64,000 bases of DNA, from the NCBI RefSeq assembly GCF_963924675.1, contig NC_089224.1:45489158-45553157 (forward strand), in the 5' to 3' direction. A model generated the notes under the pieces. That model ran no database searches. It was not told the DNA's origin and worked only from the letters and a program-made list of their open reading frames with translations. Positions 1 through 9,916 of this stretch are shown one piece after another (the stretch's first letter is position 1; every line of letters begins with the position of its first letter). Both the position numbers and the translations under genes were made by a program. The DNA comes from Phocoena phocoena (lineage: Eukaryota; Chordata; Mammalia; Artiodactyla; Phocoenidae).

Positions 1-1082
1 AATTCTCTGCCCCCAGCTCAGAAACTCTGAGTGTAACAAGTGTTCACTAGTTTTAGTAAAAGAGTTGAATAATAAAATTTGTATTTGGTAAAATAAAAAT
101 TATTTGTTTACTCAGGGTGAAATGATTAGAATTGGATAATTCCTACACCTCCTTAGAGAAAACACACTTTTGCTCTCAGTGTCTGAAGGCTGCTGACACT
201 TCTGATACGGGTCAGGAGAAGAGGAGGTCACCACTGAGGACTAGGGTCCTTCACACAAACACTCCAGGGGCAAGGGTGAGGGTCCTGGAAGATGAATTAA
301 TTTCCCAACAATAAACAAGTCCCTCCACAGAAAGCAGATTTTAAAGTCCTCAGGATGTGGTGAGCCTGCCCTCAGGCAGGGAGTCCAGGTTAGGAAGGGG
401 ACTCTGTCACTCTAGAGGAGAGTGTGTGACTAGATGTGATCTCTCCCTTGTGACTGAGGTGCTGCTGGGGAAATACAATTTTCTTGGAATTAGGACCTCA
501 ACACCCATATTCTCTGAAAAGAACCAGTATTCCTGGTGGGAGTATTGGCCCAGCCTGTGGAGGACTAGGTCTCCAGTAAGAAAATAGTGGAAAGAAAGGG
601 TACTAATACTAACCTTGTGGTCCCCTGAAGCATAACCACATGGACCTGTATGAATGTGAAGGAAGAGAAACATTAAAAAGCTCATTCACTTATAATCATC
701 AGCCTCTGCTATGAAACCCCTCTTTGGCTTCAAAGAGCTTAAATGCCAGAGGTGGCCTAGTAAATCCCTAAAAAAGTACAGAAACCATAGGGCTGAGGAA
801 GCCTGCCTTTCTATATAAAGTAAGGCAGTAAAAATGGAGACTAAGGTCATAGCTAAAAATTTATTCCTGGAACAGAGAAAAGCAATATTTATGCATGAGA
901 AGGAGAAAGAGAATGTACTTACATACCTGTAGCATTTCTGACTTTAACACAAAGACATTTCTCATTTGATTAATAAATATCCATTTGGATGGGCACATCA
1001 GAAGTTATTGGGAAAAGTGCAAAATTAATAGTTTAGATGGATAACATCTTCTTAGACACTGAGAATACATAAATGAAACCCA
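1..1082. other. 5' flank of IFNW1, no gene
   Basis: This non-coding flank is paralogous to 32380-33503 and 58480-59603 with many substitutions and small indels. The shared sequence begins at the very first base of the window, so the duplicated unit extends beyond its left edge. The short open frames here are not kept in the paralogs and I see no repeat element that I can name. Confidence 0.6.
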
Positions 1083-1145
1083 AAAAAGGAAGTAAAAGTG
1101 ACAGAAATGTTTAGAAAATGAAAATTACTGTGTTCCCCATTTAAT
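1083..1145 (+). promoter_or_regulatory. IFNW1 virus-responsive promoter and TATA-like box
   Basis: The stretch is a run of purine-rich GAAANN-type hexamers, including GAAAATGAAA at 1114-1123, the kind of site bound by IRF3/IRF7 in known type I IFN promoters. It ends in the TATA-like string CATTTAA at 1138-1144. IFNW2 and IFNW3 have TATTTAA at the same place. The distance from this box to the coding ATG is about 100 bp, normal for intronless IFN genes. IRF binding is inferred from the motif only. Confidence 0.75.
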
Positions 1146-1239
1146 GGCCTTGCTTAGAAAGGATGTTATCAGACAACCTACCCGCAAGGTTCCCCCAGAC
1201 GCCCGTCTCAGCCAGGCCAGCAGCAGCCTCATTTGCCCC

Positions 1240-1827
1240 ATGGCCTTCGTGCTCTCTCTACTGACCGCCCTGGTGATGTTCAGCTACGGCCCTGGTGGAT
1301 CTCTGGGCTGCGACCTGTCTCAGAACCACGTGCGGATTAGCAAGAAGAACTTCATGCTTCTGGGCCAGATGCGGAGAATCTCCCCTCACTTCTGTCTGAA
1401 GGACAGAAAAGACTTCGGTTTCCCCCAGGACATGGTGGATGGCAGCCAGCTCCCAAAGGCCCAGGCCACCTCTGTCCTCCACGAGATGCTCCAGCAGGTC
1501 TTCCGCCTCTTCCACACAGAGCGGTCCTCTGCCGCCTGGGACACCTCCCTCCTGGACAAATTCCACACTGGACTCCATCAGCAGCTGGAGGACCTGGACG
1601 CCTGCTTGGTGCAGGCGATGGGAGATGAAGAAACTGCCCTGGGAGTGATGGGCCCTACACTGGCCATGAAGAGGTACTTCCAGGGAATCCATCTCTACCT
1701 GAAAGAGAAGAAATACAGTGACTGTGCCTGGGAAATTGTCAGAGTGGAAATCATGAGATCCCTGTCTTCATCAACCAACTTGCAAGAAAGGATAAGAATT
1801 ATGGATGGAGACCTGGGGTCACCTTGA
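1240..1827 (+). CDS. IFNW: Interferon omega, copy 1
   Basis: This is a 195-residue secreted type I interferon that should bind IFNAR1/IFNAR2 and drive JAK-STAT antiviral signalling. I chose the ATG at 1240 because it begins a 23-residue hydrophobic signal peptide (MAFVLSLL...GGSLG) followed by mature CDLSQNH. An in-frame ATG at 1144 would add 32 residues, but it overlaps the TATA-like box and cannot be in the mRNA. The mature chain is 172 residues, the usual omega length, six longer than alpha, with the omega tail DLGSP. The four family cysteines are visible: C1, C29 (FCLKD), the one in DACLVQ, and the one in DCAWEIV. The receptor-contacting [11 protein letters not shown] region is intact. 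No N-glycosylation sequon is present in the mature chain, unlike human omega, which has one. Differences from the other two copies include RISPHFC, DGSQL and [11 protein letters not shown]-tau is excluded by the mature N terminus and the overall omega-like sequence. Confidence 0.95.
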   Translation: MAFVLSLLTALVMFSYGPGGSLGCDLSQNHVRISKKNFMLLGQMRRISPHFCLKDRKDFGFPQDMVDGSQLPKAQATSVLHEMLQQVFRLFHTERSSAAWDTSLLDKFHTGLHQQLEDLDACLVQAMGDEETALGVMGPTLAMKRYFQGIHLYLKEKKYSDCAWEIVRVEIMRSLSSSTNLQERIRIMDGDLGSP

Positions 1828-2200
1828 AATGTTTCTCATTGACTAAGATGCCATATCACCCTTGCACATACGTGTTTGGTCATTTCAGACGGATCTTATT
1901 TCAACTTTAATCACAGAATTTATTGTATTAATTCAGCTGATACTTTGTCAGCAATAATACACAAGTATATGTTAAAATTATTAAGCCCTAAGGGCATCAG
2001 TCCTTAAGAGATGACTGCCCTGATGTTATTTATTGTTTACTTACTTATATTTATATATTTATTCTTGTATCTTATTTATATTTTAATGTAAAAGATATTT
2101 TTATGTGTACACTGTATTAAAATTTAGAAAATATATTCACCTATTTTACTAAATTTGCATTTTATTTTTTCAATTCTTATGAAAGAAAACATGAGGTTTT
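1828..2200 (+). promoter_or_regulatory. IFNW1 3' UTR with AU-rich elements and ATTAAA signal
   Basis: After the stop codon, an AU-rich stretch at about 2028-2100 contains several ATTTA-type pentamers, the class of element that makes interferon mRNAs short-lived. A likely polyadenylation signal ATTAAA lies at 2116-2121. A second ATTAAA present in the other omega copies (34571-34576) reads ACTAAA here. Mapping of the poly(A) site is inference. Confidence 0.65.
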
Positions 2201-4067
2201 TTTTCATTCTGAAAACCTAAATCCTTATTTTTTCTATATGAATCTATCTCCAAATAGTATTTGTCCATTTTGTCCTTTGAAACAGTCCTACCACTATCAG
2301 GAAATGCTTGTCAAAAGGTGGAATTCCATGGAATTGAGGGAAGTCCTGGAAATTATGGAGAATGGTTAGTCCTGATATCATAGGTGTAACTGATTTATAC
2401 CACCAGGAAAGAGTGGTCGGTGCAAATACCTGTGGGAAGGAGTCATCTCCACGAGGGAAGCTGGTGACATATGGTGTTGACTGGCCAATCCTGGCACCTT
2501 CCTCCCACCTTCTCCCTGGTCCTGCTTTACTGAACCATTCATCCTTATACATACCTTCAGTCCCTCCAACTCACTGACCAGCCACACAGCTGCTCTGGTT
2601 CTGTGCAGGTTTCCAGCTTCAAGGTTTCTGTTAGAGTGAAAGCCACAGGAAGAGAGCACAGTTAAAGGAGAGTTCCAGGATTTTCAAAACCTCTGTGAGA
2701 AGGAGCCAGGGTTCATGGCACTGGATCCCAGCTCTGCTATTAACAGCAGTGTGACCTTGACAAATAACACAAACACTAAGCTCCCTAGTTTTCTCATCTT
2801 TAATATGGGGACAATAGTAATATTTTTTCATAGGATTATTCTCAGGATTCAATGAGTAAATATACACAAGAGGCATAAAAGTGTGTCTGTCAGAAATAAT
2901 CAGGACTGTTAGAGTCACAGAGTGGCTACCATCAGGGAAGAGAAGGAGAGCTGCTCTGAGGTAGCAACTGGAAGGCAACATAAGAAACATGCTAGGTCCT
3001 GGGCAAAATCTATTACTTTTAACTTGGGTGCTAGTTTCACAATGTATTCAGTGTGTGAAATTTCCTTGTGCTGTATGCTGAAGATACTTGCATTTTCTGT
3101 GTATTATACTTCTAAAAGATTTCCTGGGAATTAGTAAAACTTTTTTGAGAAAGAACGATCAGTAGAAGATACTTTGATCTACCTTAAAAGTGAGTAAAAT
3201 GGAAACAACAGAGATCTCATATCAATGCAGATAGTCACATGTATTTTTCATTAATACTGTTTGTTGCTTTTTTAGTATGAGAAAGATAAAAAATAGCTTC
3301 TGAACTGGTTTTGGTTTTTGGTCTTTCAGCAGCAATGCAGAGGCAGGAAGAAAAAAGCAGGAGTTATGAAATGTAAAGTTTTGCTCTCCAATCCTGGGCT
3401 CTCCCAGGTTTAATCTTAGTCTCTTTCCCATAAAGTCCCAGGTCCATAATTGCTGGCAATGTCACATCCTAGAGCCGGTCCTTCCCAGGATTTAGTGCTT
3501 TCAGAGGAGAGACTTCTACAAGTGTCATGCAGGTGTCTTATACCCAAGTAAGAGTCTTTCTCTGAAGAAGGTGCCATCAGTCAATTTTATTAGTCAAAAA
3601 ACATACACATTGCAAATACATCCCGCCAATTCTCCACGATAAAATGGCTATGTTGATCCATATTCAAGAGCATATAAGTTTATATGTGCTCCCACACATT
3701 ATCCAAAACACAATCTTATCATTATTTTTAGTTTTTGCCAACCTGATAGGTGACAGATAGCATCTAGTAGCAACCATTAGTTGTCCTTTTCCTAATTGAT
3801 GGTCGCTGTTATCAGTCACAGTCTAGTCAGGAAAACAGAAAAATTTCCTGCAGCCTTCTAGTCCATCTCTTGCAACTTGTATGGAAGAACTTTAGAAGAA
3901 AAAAATCTGCTGGCAAAGGAGAAATGTAGTCAAAAGAACTGGAGCCCCAGCATCACAGAGCAGAGTTGAGAAGAATAGCTGTGGAGCTGAGGCTTTAGCT
4001 TCAAGACCAGCACACTAAAATAGGTGACAGTGTCCACTGGAAATTCAAGTTTCCTCCGTGAATTTCC
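2201..4067. other. 3' flank of IFNW1, no gene
   Basis: Positions up to about 3510 pair with the flanks of IFNW2 (to about 36230) and IFNW3. From about 3510 the sequence stops matching those copies. Apart from the MIR relic at 2695-2890, I see nothing else in it. Confidence 0.6.
2695..2890 (+). repeat. MIR SINE relic
   Basis: The order 'cagctctgct', 'tgtgaccttgacaa', 'tctcatctttaatatgggg' and 'aggattattctcaggatt' follows the core of the mammalian-wide MIR element. The same relic occurs at 35131-35330 and 61231-61440, so it predates the cluster duplications. Confidence 0.7.
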
Positions 4068-4430
4068 TTTTTTTTAAAAAAATTATTTATTTATTTATTT
4101 ATTTATTTTTGGCTGCGTTGGGTCTCCGTTGCTGCACATGGGCCTTCTCTAGTTGTGGCAAGCGGGGGCTATTCTTCGTTGCGGTGCGTGGGCTTCTCCT
4201 TGCAGTGGCTTCTCTTGTTGCAGAGCACGGGCTCTGGTGTGCAGGCTTCAGTAGTTGTGGCACGTGGGCTCAGTAGTTGTGGCTCGTGGGCTCTAGAGCG
4301 CAGGCTCAGTAGTTGTGGTGCACGGGCTTAGTTGCTCCGTGGCATGTGGGATCTTCCCGGACCAGGGCTTGAACCCGTGTCCCCTGCACTGGCAGGCGGA
4401 TTCTTAACCACTGCGCCACCAGGGAAGTCT
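4068..4430 (-). mobile_element. CHR-type tRNA-derived SINE
   Basis: The element is in reverse orientation: a TTTA-rich tail at the left, tRNA-Glu-related promoter sequence and the head 'agggaagtc' at the right. It is flanked by imperfect target-site copies, ctccgtgaatttcc before and ctccatgagtttcc after. It sits in block A sequence with no counterpart in blocks B and C. Confidence 0.85.
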
Positions 4431-6992
4431 CCATGAGTTTCCTATCCATACACAATGCACCTACTGCTCTTGCATTGTCACTTTTTTGCCTCTTTAAAGA
4501 AATTCATTATTCATTTTTTATACAAACTTTGTGTTATAAAAGTAGAAGACACATAGTCTGTCATGCCCTCAACTGGATCCCAGAAGCCACACTCACATTG
4601 TGCTCCTCCCATCTCACTGGCTGCCCATTCTGAGTTTCATTCGTGACACAAACGTTGGTGCCTTTCCTGTGTTCTGTGCCCAGAATTCTTTCCAGTTTAA
4701 ACTCATGAAATAAGTCCTGATCTAATCTAGTTTCAGGGATTGAAAAACAATCGTGATACTCACGTCTTCCAAAGCTAAGTTCTGGAATGACATACCCAAC
4801 TGCCTATTTGACAGCTGGTATCTAGTAATCATCTCACATTTATGTTATTCAAAATTAACTCTCCTTAAAAAATAAATAAATAAAATAATAACAAGAACCC
4901 GCCCTTTCTCATTGTTCTCTAATCAGTTAATGGCAACTCTGTAGTTCCAGGTTCTCAGGTTAAAGTACATGACATCATTCTCAGCTCCTCTCTCACAACC
5001 AGTCTGAGTGCAATCAAAGTTTTACACCACTGAGGTTTTTCATCCAAGAACTTGGGAAAGCTCTGCATTCTGAACACAAGACTTCTTCAATCTACTGAAT
5101 TATATTAATAGCTATTCTGTAATCATCCTTGAATTATTAAATTCTACTTATATGATTTATTAATCATTAACATGCCTATTTATTTTACTGATATTTTATT
5201 TGTTATGCATCCATAGTTGTTTTTTTAATCTGAATTTCTTTTCTTATTGAACCCATTTAAAATCCTTGAACCAGGAGTTTATTTTTCTTGAAAAAGAAGG
5301 TGGATGACTTTTCACTTTATCCCATGATGTGTTAAAAATACTTTAACATATTTATAGGTGTTTTCTGACAAAAATATTTTAACACATTTATTGGTGTTTT
5401 CTGACATGCTTGCTATTCTACCAGTTCTTTAAGATACTTCCCTGAAGAATTCGCCTGCTAATTCTAAAAGCTAAAGGCTGAAGGTGACCCTAAGAAAGGG
5501 TGGGAAGGCCTTTAATTATTGTGAAAACTCCTCCCTGCACCTTTTCAGGTTATTTATCTCTGTAAATATTACCTTTAAATCCAGCCTACATTCCTCTGTC
5601 TCCCTTGCCTATTAAGATACTTACATGCACGTCACTCACATTTTATAAATCAAACATAATAAATCAAATGTCAATATGTAGATATAAGCTAGAACCTTGA
5701 TATTTGACTATTTGCAATGTGTCAAAGCATCTCATCTAATCCCAGCACATCATTTATTTACCACCATAGACTGAGGTTTGGCTGAGATTTGAACATGGGG
5801 TTACAAACCCTACTATAATGAGCCAGAGTTAATTAATTAAAATTGACTCCCCAAAATCCTACCATGGTTTCTACGTTTCATATAAGACATTTCAGCTTTT
5901 ATTACTCTAATAATTTCCTATGCTCCTGTACTTTTCAAGATCAAGGTCTTGCCCTTTACTTTCAACCCCTCTCCCCACCCTTCCCTGTGCACATACTCAC
6001 CCAAGGCCTTGTAACTGAGAGTCACTTAAATGCTTGTGATTTACTCCCCAGAGTAGAAGCACTTCTACATTTCTTATTCCCACCCAGTATCCTGCACAAT
6101 GTTAGGGATATTACTGGTCCTCAGGGTTGTTAATAAAAGTGATAAATGTAATAAGCTTAACATAGTTGTGCCAGTAAAACTGTTTGAAAACTATAGTTTT
6201 CCTCCATTTTCTCTTGTGGGTTACTCTTGTGTTCTCAGGTGACCAGTAAATTTGTTAGCCAGGCATCTCCTTAGTCTTCCTTCAACCTCCTGCATGATTT
6301 AGAGCAACTGTTTCCTTTTTCCTATTGTACAGTTTTTCTCAGCTTTAAAATAGGGATAATGAGAATACTATACTCCATTGAACATACCATTTTATGTTAT
6401 ATGCTCTATTTAATGAGAATACAACTCATAACTGTTATTATAACTGAGTACATTTTATAATCAGAGACATATACACATAGTTATGATAGTTGTTACTGTG
6501 ACGGGTGTACACAAGGTGTAAAAACCATTATTTCATGCTCACCCAAAAGATGATTATGCCACATTTGTGCCTTGCTCAGCTCATAACCTGGTTATGCAAA
6601 AATTCTACCTCTGTGAATTAAAATAGGGTTATCTTTTTTAGCATTGTACAAAGCATACACACAAATTTTTAAATTCTACTCGCAAATGAAATATCCTCAT
6701 GGCTGTACCAAACACTCGATTAAAAATACCTATGGATCTCTAGTGGGCATCAAAACAAAATGCAATCAGTGCATTGGCACAGAAGTTATGTATTTAGTAG
6801 AAAATGTTATATTAAGTTTAAATCTACACTATGCTGAAATTAAAAGCATCTTGATACAGATTACAAAGTTTTATGTAACGTATCCATATGAGATGACATT
6901 CTGAAGAAGTTAATAAAATTCTACAATGAAAAACCGTGACTATAATAAAGCTGAATGTTTAATAGAAGACACTTGCTTAAAACAAATGAGAG
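4431..6992. other. Intergenic, no gene
   Basis: This AT-rich stretch has no open frame that I would call coding. About 3510-6066 has no counterpart in block B, where 36230-37823 is a different sequence. From about 6066, pairing with 37823 onward resumes. I recognise no repeat here except the neighbouring SINEs. Confidence 0.55.
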
Positions 6993-7390
6993 GGGACTTC
7001 CCTGGTGGTGCAGTGGTTAAGAATCCGCCTGCCAATGCAGGAGACGTGGGTTTGATCTCTGGTCCGGGAAGATCCCACATGCCACGGAACAACTAAGTCC
7101 GTGCATGCACCACAACTACTGAAGCCTGTGAGCCCTAGAGCCTGCGGGCCGCAATACTGAGCCCACGCACCACAACTACTGAAGCCTGCTAGATTTAGGG
7201 CCCGTGTATGGCAACTACTGAGCCCGCATGCTGCAATTACTGAAGCCTGTGCACCTAGCCGTGCTCTGCCAACAAAAGAAGCCACTGCAATGAGAAGCCG
7301 GCTCATTGCAACTAGAGAAAGCCTGTGCACAGCAAGAAGACCCAATGCAGCCAAAAAACAAACAAACAAACAAACAAAAAAACTCCAAGT
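6993..7390 (+). mobile_element. CHR-type SINE specific to block A
   Basis: A full element with head gggacttccctggtggtgca and an A-rich tail with CAAA repeats. It is flanked by a perfect 14-bp target duplication, aaaacaaatgagag, at 6979-6992 and 7391-7404. The equivalent site in block B (about 38983-38996) has one uninterrupted copy of that target, so the insertion post-dates the A/B split. Confidence 0.93.
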
Positions 7391-7404
7391 AAAACAAATG
7401 AGAG

Positions 7405-8395
7405 GACCAAAAGATTCTGTAACTTTAGATTAATTATTAAAGACAGTTACTGGGTCATAAGAGATTGCCAAATACGGCCTTCTCTCAATTGAAATGAGAT
7501 AAGCAAAGAAGTAATTCTGAAAATATTACTGATGATTTTGCTTCCATTGAAGCCAGGAACTTATAATAAAGTCTTCTTTTGGCATAAATAAAATATTTAG
7601 ACAGTGTGAGTTTAATACTTTTAAATTTAAAAATATTTTTTCAACAACATAAACATTGGACGAGAAATTAACCATTTACATTAAAGGTTAATTAATTTCA
7701 CATTTTCCCTTTCCCACGAGGCTCCTTTAAGTCTCAGCCTTGTCCCCAAGTCTTCCCACTGGAGGGTGCCAATATCTAGTAGCTTCCCTTCCAGAAGGTA
7801 GATGCGTTTACCCTTTCTCCGATTTCCTTTCTCCCTAGAAAAGTGTGTTAATCTGAACACATACCACGACATGCTCTGATTTCGAGCCGTCAATCCCTGC
7901 ATAAATGGGCACCGGCGTCAACCGGTCTGGCTAAAAGCTCCTACCAGGAAGGGAAGGATGGACGCAGAGGCAGGTGCAGAAAATGAAGACTGCGAAGACG
8001 CGGCAAACCTCCCCTCCGCAGTCAGGCCCGAAAAGGAAGTTTCCTCTCTGCTCTTGCGGCCCCACGCGCTCCCTGGGCCCCGGCGGCGCCTTTCCTGGGC
8101 CGGGGTTCCTGCCGACGGCGACTCGCCGGTTCTTCCCGCGGGCGCTGCGCCGGAGTTCGCGGAGCTGGATCCGGAAGCGGGTCCCGCTGGGTGGGCGGTG
8201 CCCGTCGGTCCGTTGGGGCGAGTTCGGGCGCCCCCTCCCGGCCGCTGGGGCGCAGCGAAGGCAGCTTTGAGGGCTTTGCCTCGCGGAGGACCTGAGCTCC
8301 CTTTCACGGTGGTCCAGGTGAAGTGCTGAATTTCTGGACTCCTGATGTCGCTGCTGATGGCCGTGTGGATGCTCTGCTCCATCCCTCACATTTAT
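7405..8395 (+). pseudogene. Probable IFN-delta promoter relic with a signal-peptide fragment
   Basis: Positions 7405-7590 align by eye with the upstream flank of IFN-delta at 42880-43020 and with 16200-16320; shared words include gggtcat, 'caaata' and 'gaaaatatta'. A CpG-rich stretch (about 7880-8330) then sits where the delta promoter island sits in the other copies, although I cannot align that part securely. At 8346 an ATG opens a short hydrophobic frame with ATGCTCTGCTCCATCCCT, nearly the same as the delta signal-peptide codons ATGCTCTGCTCTATCCCT at 44248. After about 8395 all similarity stops, so the mature coding region is missing. I call it a truncated delta-like relic. A CpG island of another origin is the alternative. 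Confidence 0.5.
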
Positions 8396-8649
8396 TACCC
8401 GTTAGTATACATCGTCTTATATTCTTCCAATCATTTCCCATATTTATGTAAGTTGGTAGCGTTAAGTATTTGTTGCCTGAATCCACTAGAGCTTTGGTGT
8501 TGTCTACAGAGGACTCCTTGAAATGTTTGTAATCTAATCTGGTGCAGGGGTCAAAACTCTCAAGGGTCTTGTCTAGCACGCAGCTCATAAATTTATGGTG
8601 AGAATTAACTGAACAATCTATATGAATCATCCTTGGACAATTAAATATG

Positions 8650-8808
8650 ATTAAAAAAATTTTTTTATTATAGTTGATTTACAATATAGTGTTAGTTTCA
8701 GGTGTAGAGCAAAGTGATTCAGTTATACATGTACATATATTATTTTTCAGATTCTTATATAGGTTATTACAGAATATTGAGTAGAGTTCCCTGTGCTAAA
8801 TATGATTA
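8650..8808 (-). mobile_element. LINE-1 3'-end fragment
   Basis: The words 'tagttgatttacaat', 'agcaaagtgattcagttata' and 'agagttccctgtgcta' are the reverse complement of the L1 3' end found elsewhere here (compare 12600-12730). It is 5'-truncated. It lies inside the roughly 4-kb stretch absent from block B. Confidence 0.7.
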
Positions 8809-9544
8809 TTTTAAAATAATTAGAATTATTAATTTTGTTGATCACATTTAAGGCTATCAGAAATAATTACCAGTTTATAATTTCATTTTGTTTATTGTGT
8901 AAAATAATCAGGATACTTTGTAATTTGGTCAACGCATCTACAAATTTGTAGGTGGACAATAAACTTATGAAAATATAGAGAATTTGTAACAGTGAAGTAT
9001 GAGACAACAAAGGAATATCAATGTTATGAGAAAAGTATAGGGCTTTCCCGAAAATAAGTTATGGTTCAATACATGCTGTTTGCACAGATGTCTAAGGTGT
9101 GGATAGGGAGGTGGAATTTGGAATATGACCTACTAGGTTGTGAAACCTGGACTTACCATTTACTTATTAGATTGTTTTATACACATAAACTCTTAGCAGG
9201 TGACTCTTGGAAACGAGAATATTAGAATATTAACAACTCAGTTTCAACTATGTTGGAAAGATTAAGTGAGTCCTCTATAAGGGCTAAGGAATTTGTAGTT
9301 GCTGTCATCATCATTTTTGATAAAGACTGAAAGTCTGTAGAATTTGTCTGGCAGGTCCTTGGTAATCATGTTCACAGTAGCATTGTAACATTTAATTAAT
9401 AATCAATACAGGTTTTAATGTGCCATTAAAAGTAAGGGCAGCATCAAGGAAGGTGTTCTTTATCCTCAAATAAATGTCAAGATGAAATACATTCTAATGA
9501 ATCCTTGCCATAAACACAATACTTTCAGATCTTATCACCACTTT
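8809..9544. other. Intergenic, no gene
   Basis: AT-rich sequence without a recognisable gene or repeat. It is part of the roughly 4-kb stretch (7470-11525) missing from block B. Confidence 0.5.
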
Positions 9545-9916
9545 ACAGACTGAATGTGTGTGTGTATCCAAAATTCATATAAGGAAACCCTACCCCTCAA
9601 TATGATGGTATTACAAGGTGGGATATTTAGGAGGTTATTAGGAGTAGATGAGGTTATGAGGGTGAACCCTCATGAATGGAATTAATGCCTTCATGAGACT
9701 CACAAGACAGTTTGCTTCCTCTCTTTGCTCTCCACCGTGTGAGGATACAAAGAGAAGCTGGCAGTATGCAACCTAGAAGAGGGCTCTCACCAGAACTCAA
9801 CCGTGCTGGCATGCTGATCTCAGACTTCCAGGCAACAGACTTTGACAAATAAAACTCTGCCATTTATAAGCCACCCAGTCTCTGGTACCTTTTTAGAGCA
9901 GCCTGAACTAAGATGC
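9545..9916 (+). mobile_element. MLT1-like solo LTR (ERVL-MaLR relic)
   Basis: The order 'ctgaatgtgtgtg', 'aaaattcatat', 'atgatggtattacaaggtggg', 'atgagggtgaaccctcatgaatgg', 'gtgtgaggatacaaagagaa' and 'aagccacccagtctctggta' follows the MLT1 long terminal repeat of ancient non-autonomous endogenous retrovirus-like elements. No gag, pol or env sequence is attached. Family level is confident; subfamily is not. Confidence 0.75.

Noticed and set aside
1258..1692. Long antisense open frame within IFNW1, with similar frames in all alpha and omega copies
   Set aside because: It lies opposite a conserved coding region and follows from its codon pattern. It has no promoter, no known domain and no independent conservation.
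1240..1827. IFN-tau identity for the omega-like genes
   Set aside because: The mature start CDLSQNH, the short omega tail and the virus-responsive promoter fit omega. Tau is a ruminant gene and the SINEs here are not ruminant-specific.
7958..8329. 123-codon open frame in the CpG-rich block
   Set aside because: Several overlapping frames on both strands are open here because GC-rich sequence lacks stops. The protein is low in complexity and unlike any family that I know.
9545..9916. Possibility of a retroviral provirus
   Set aside because: Only a degraded LTR-like sequence is present, with no internal genes on either side.
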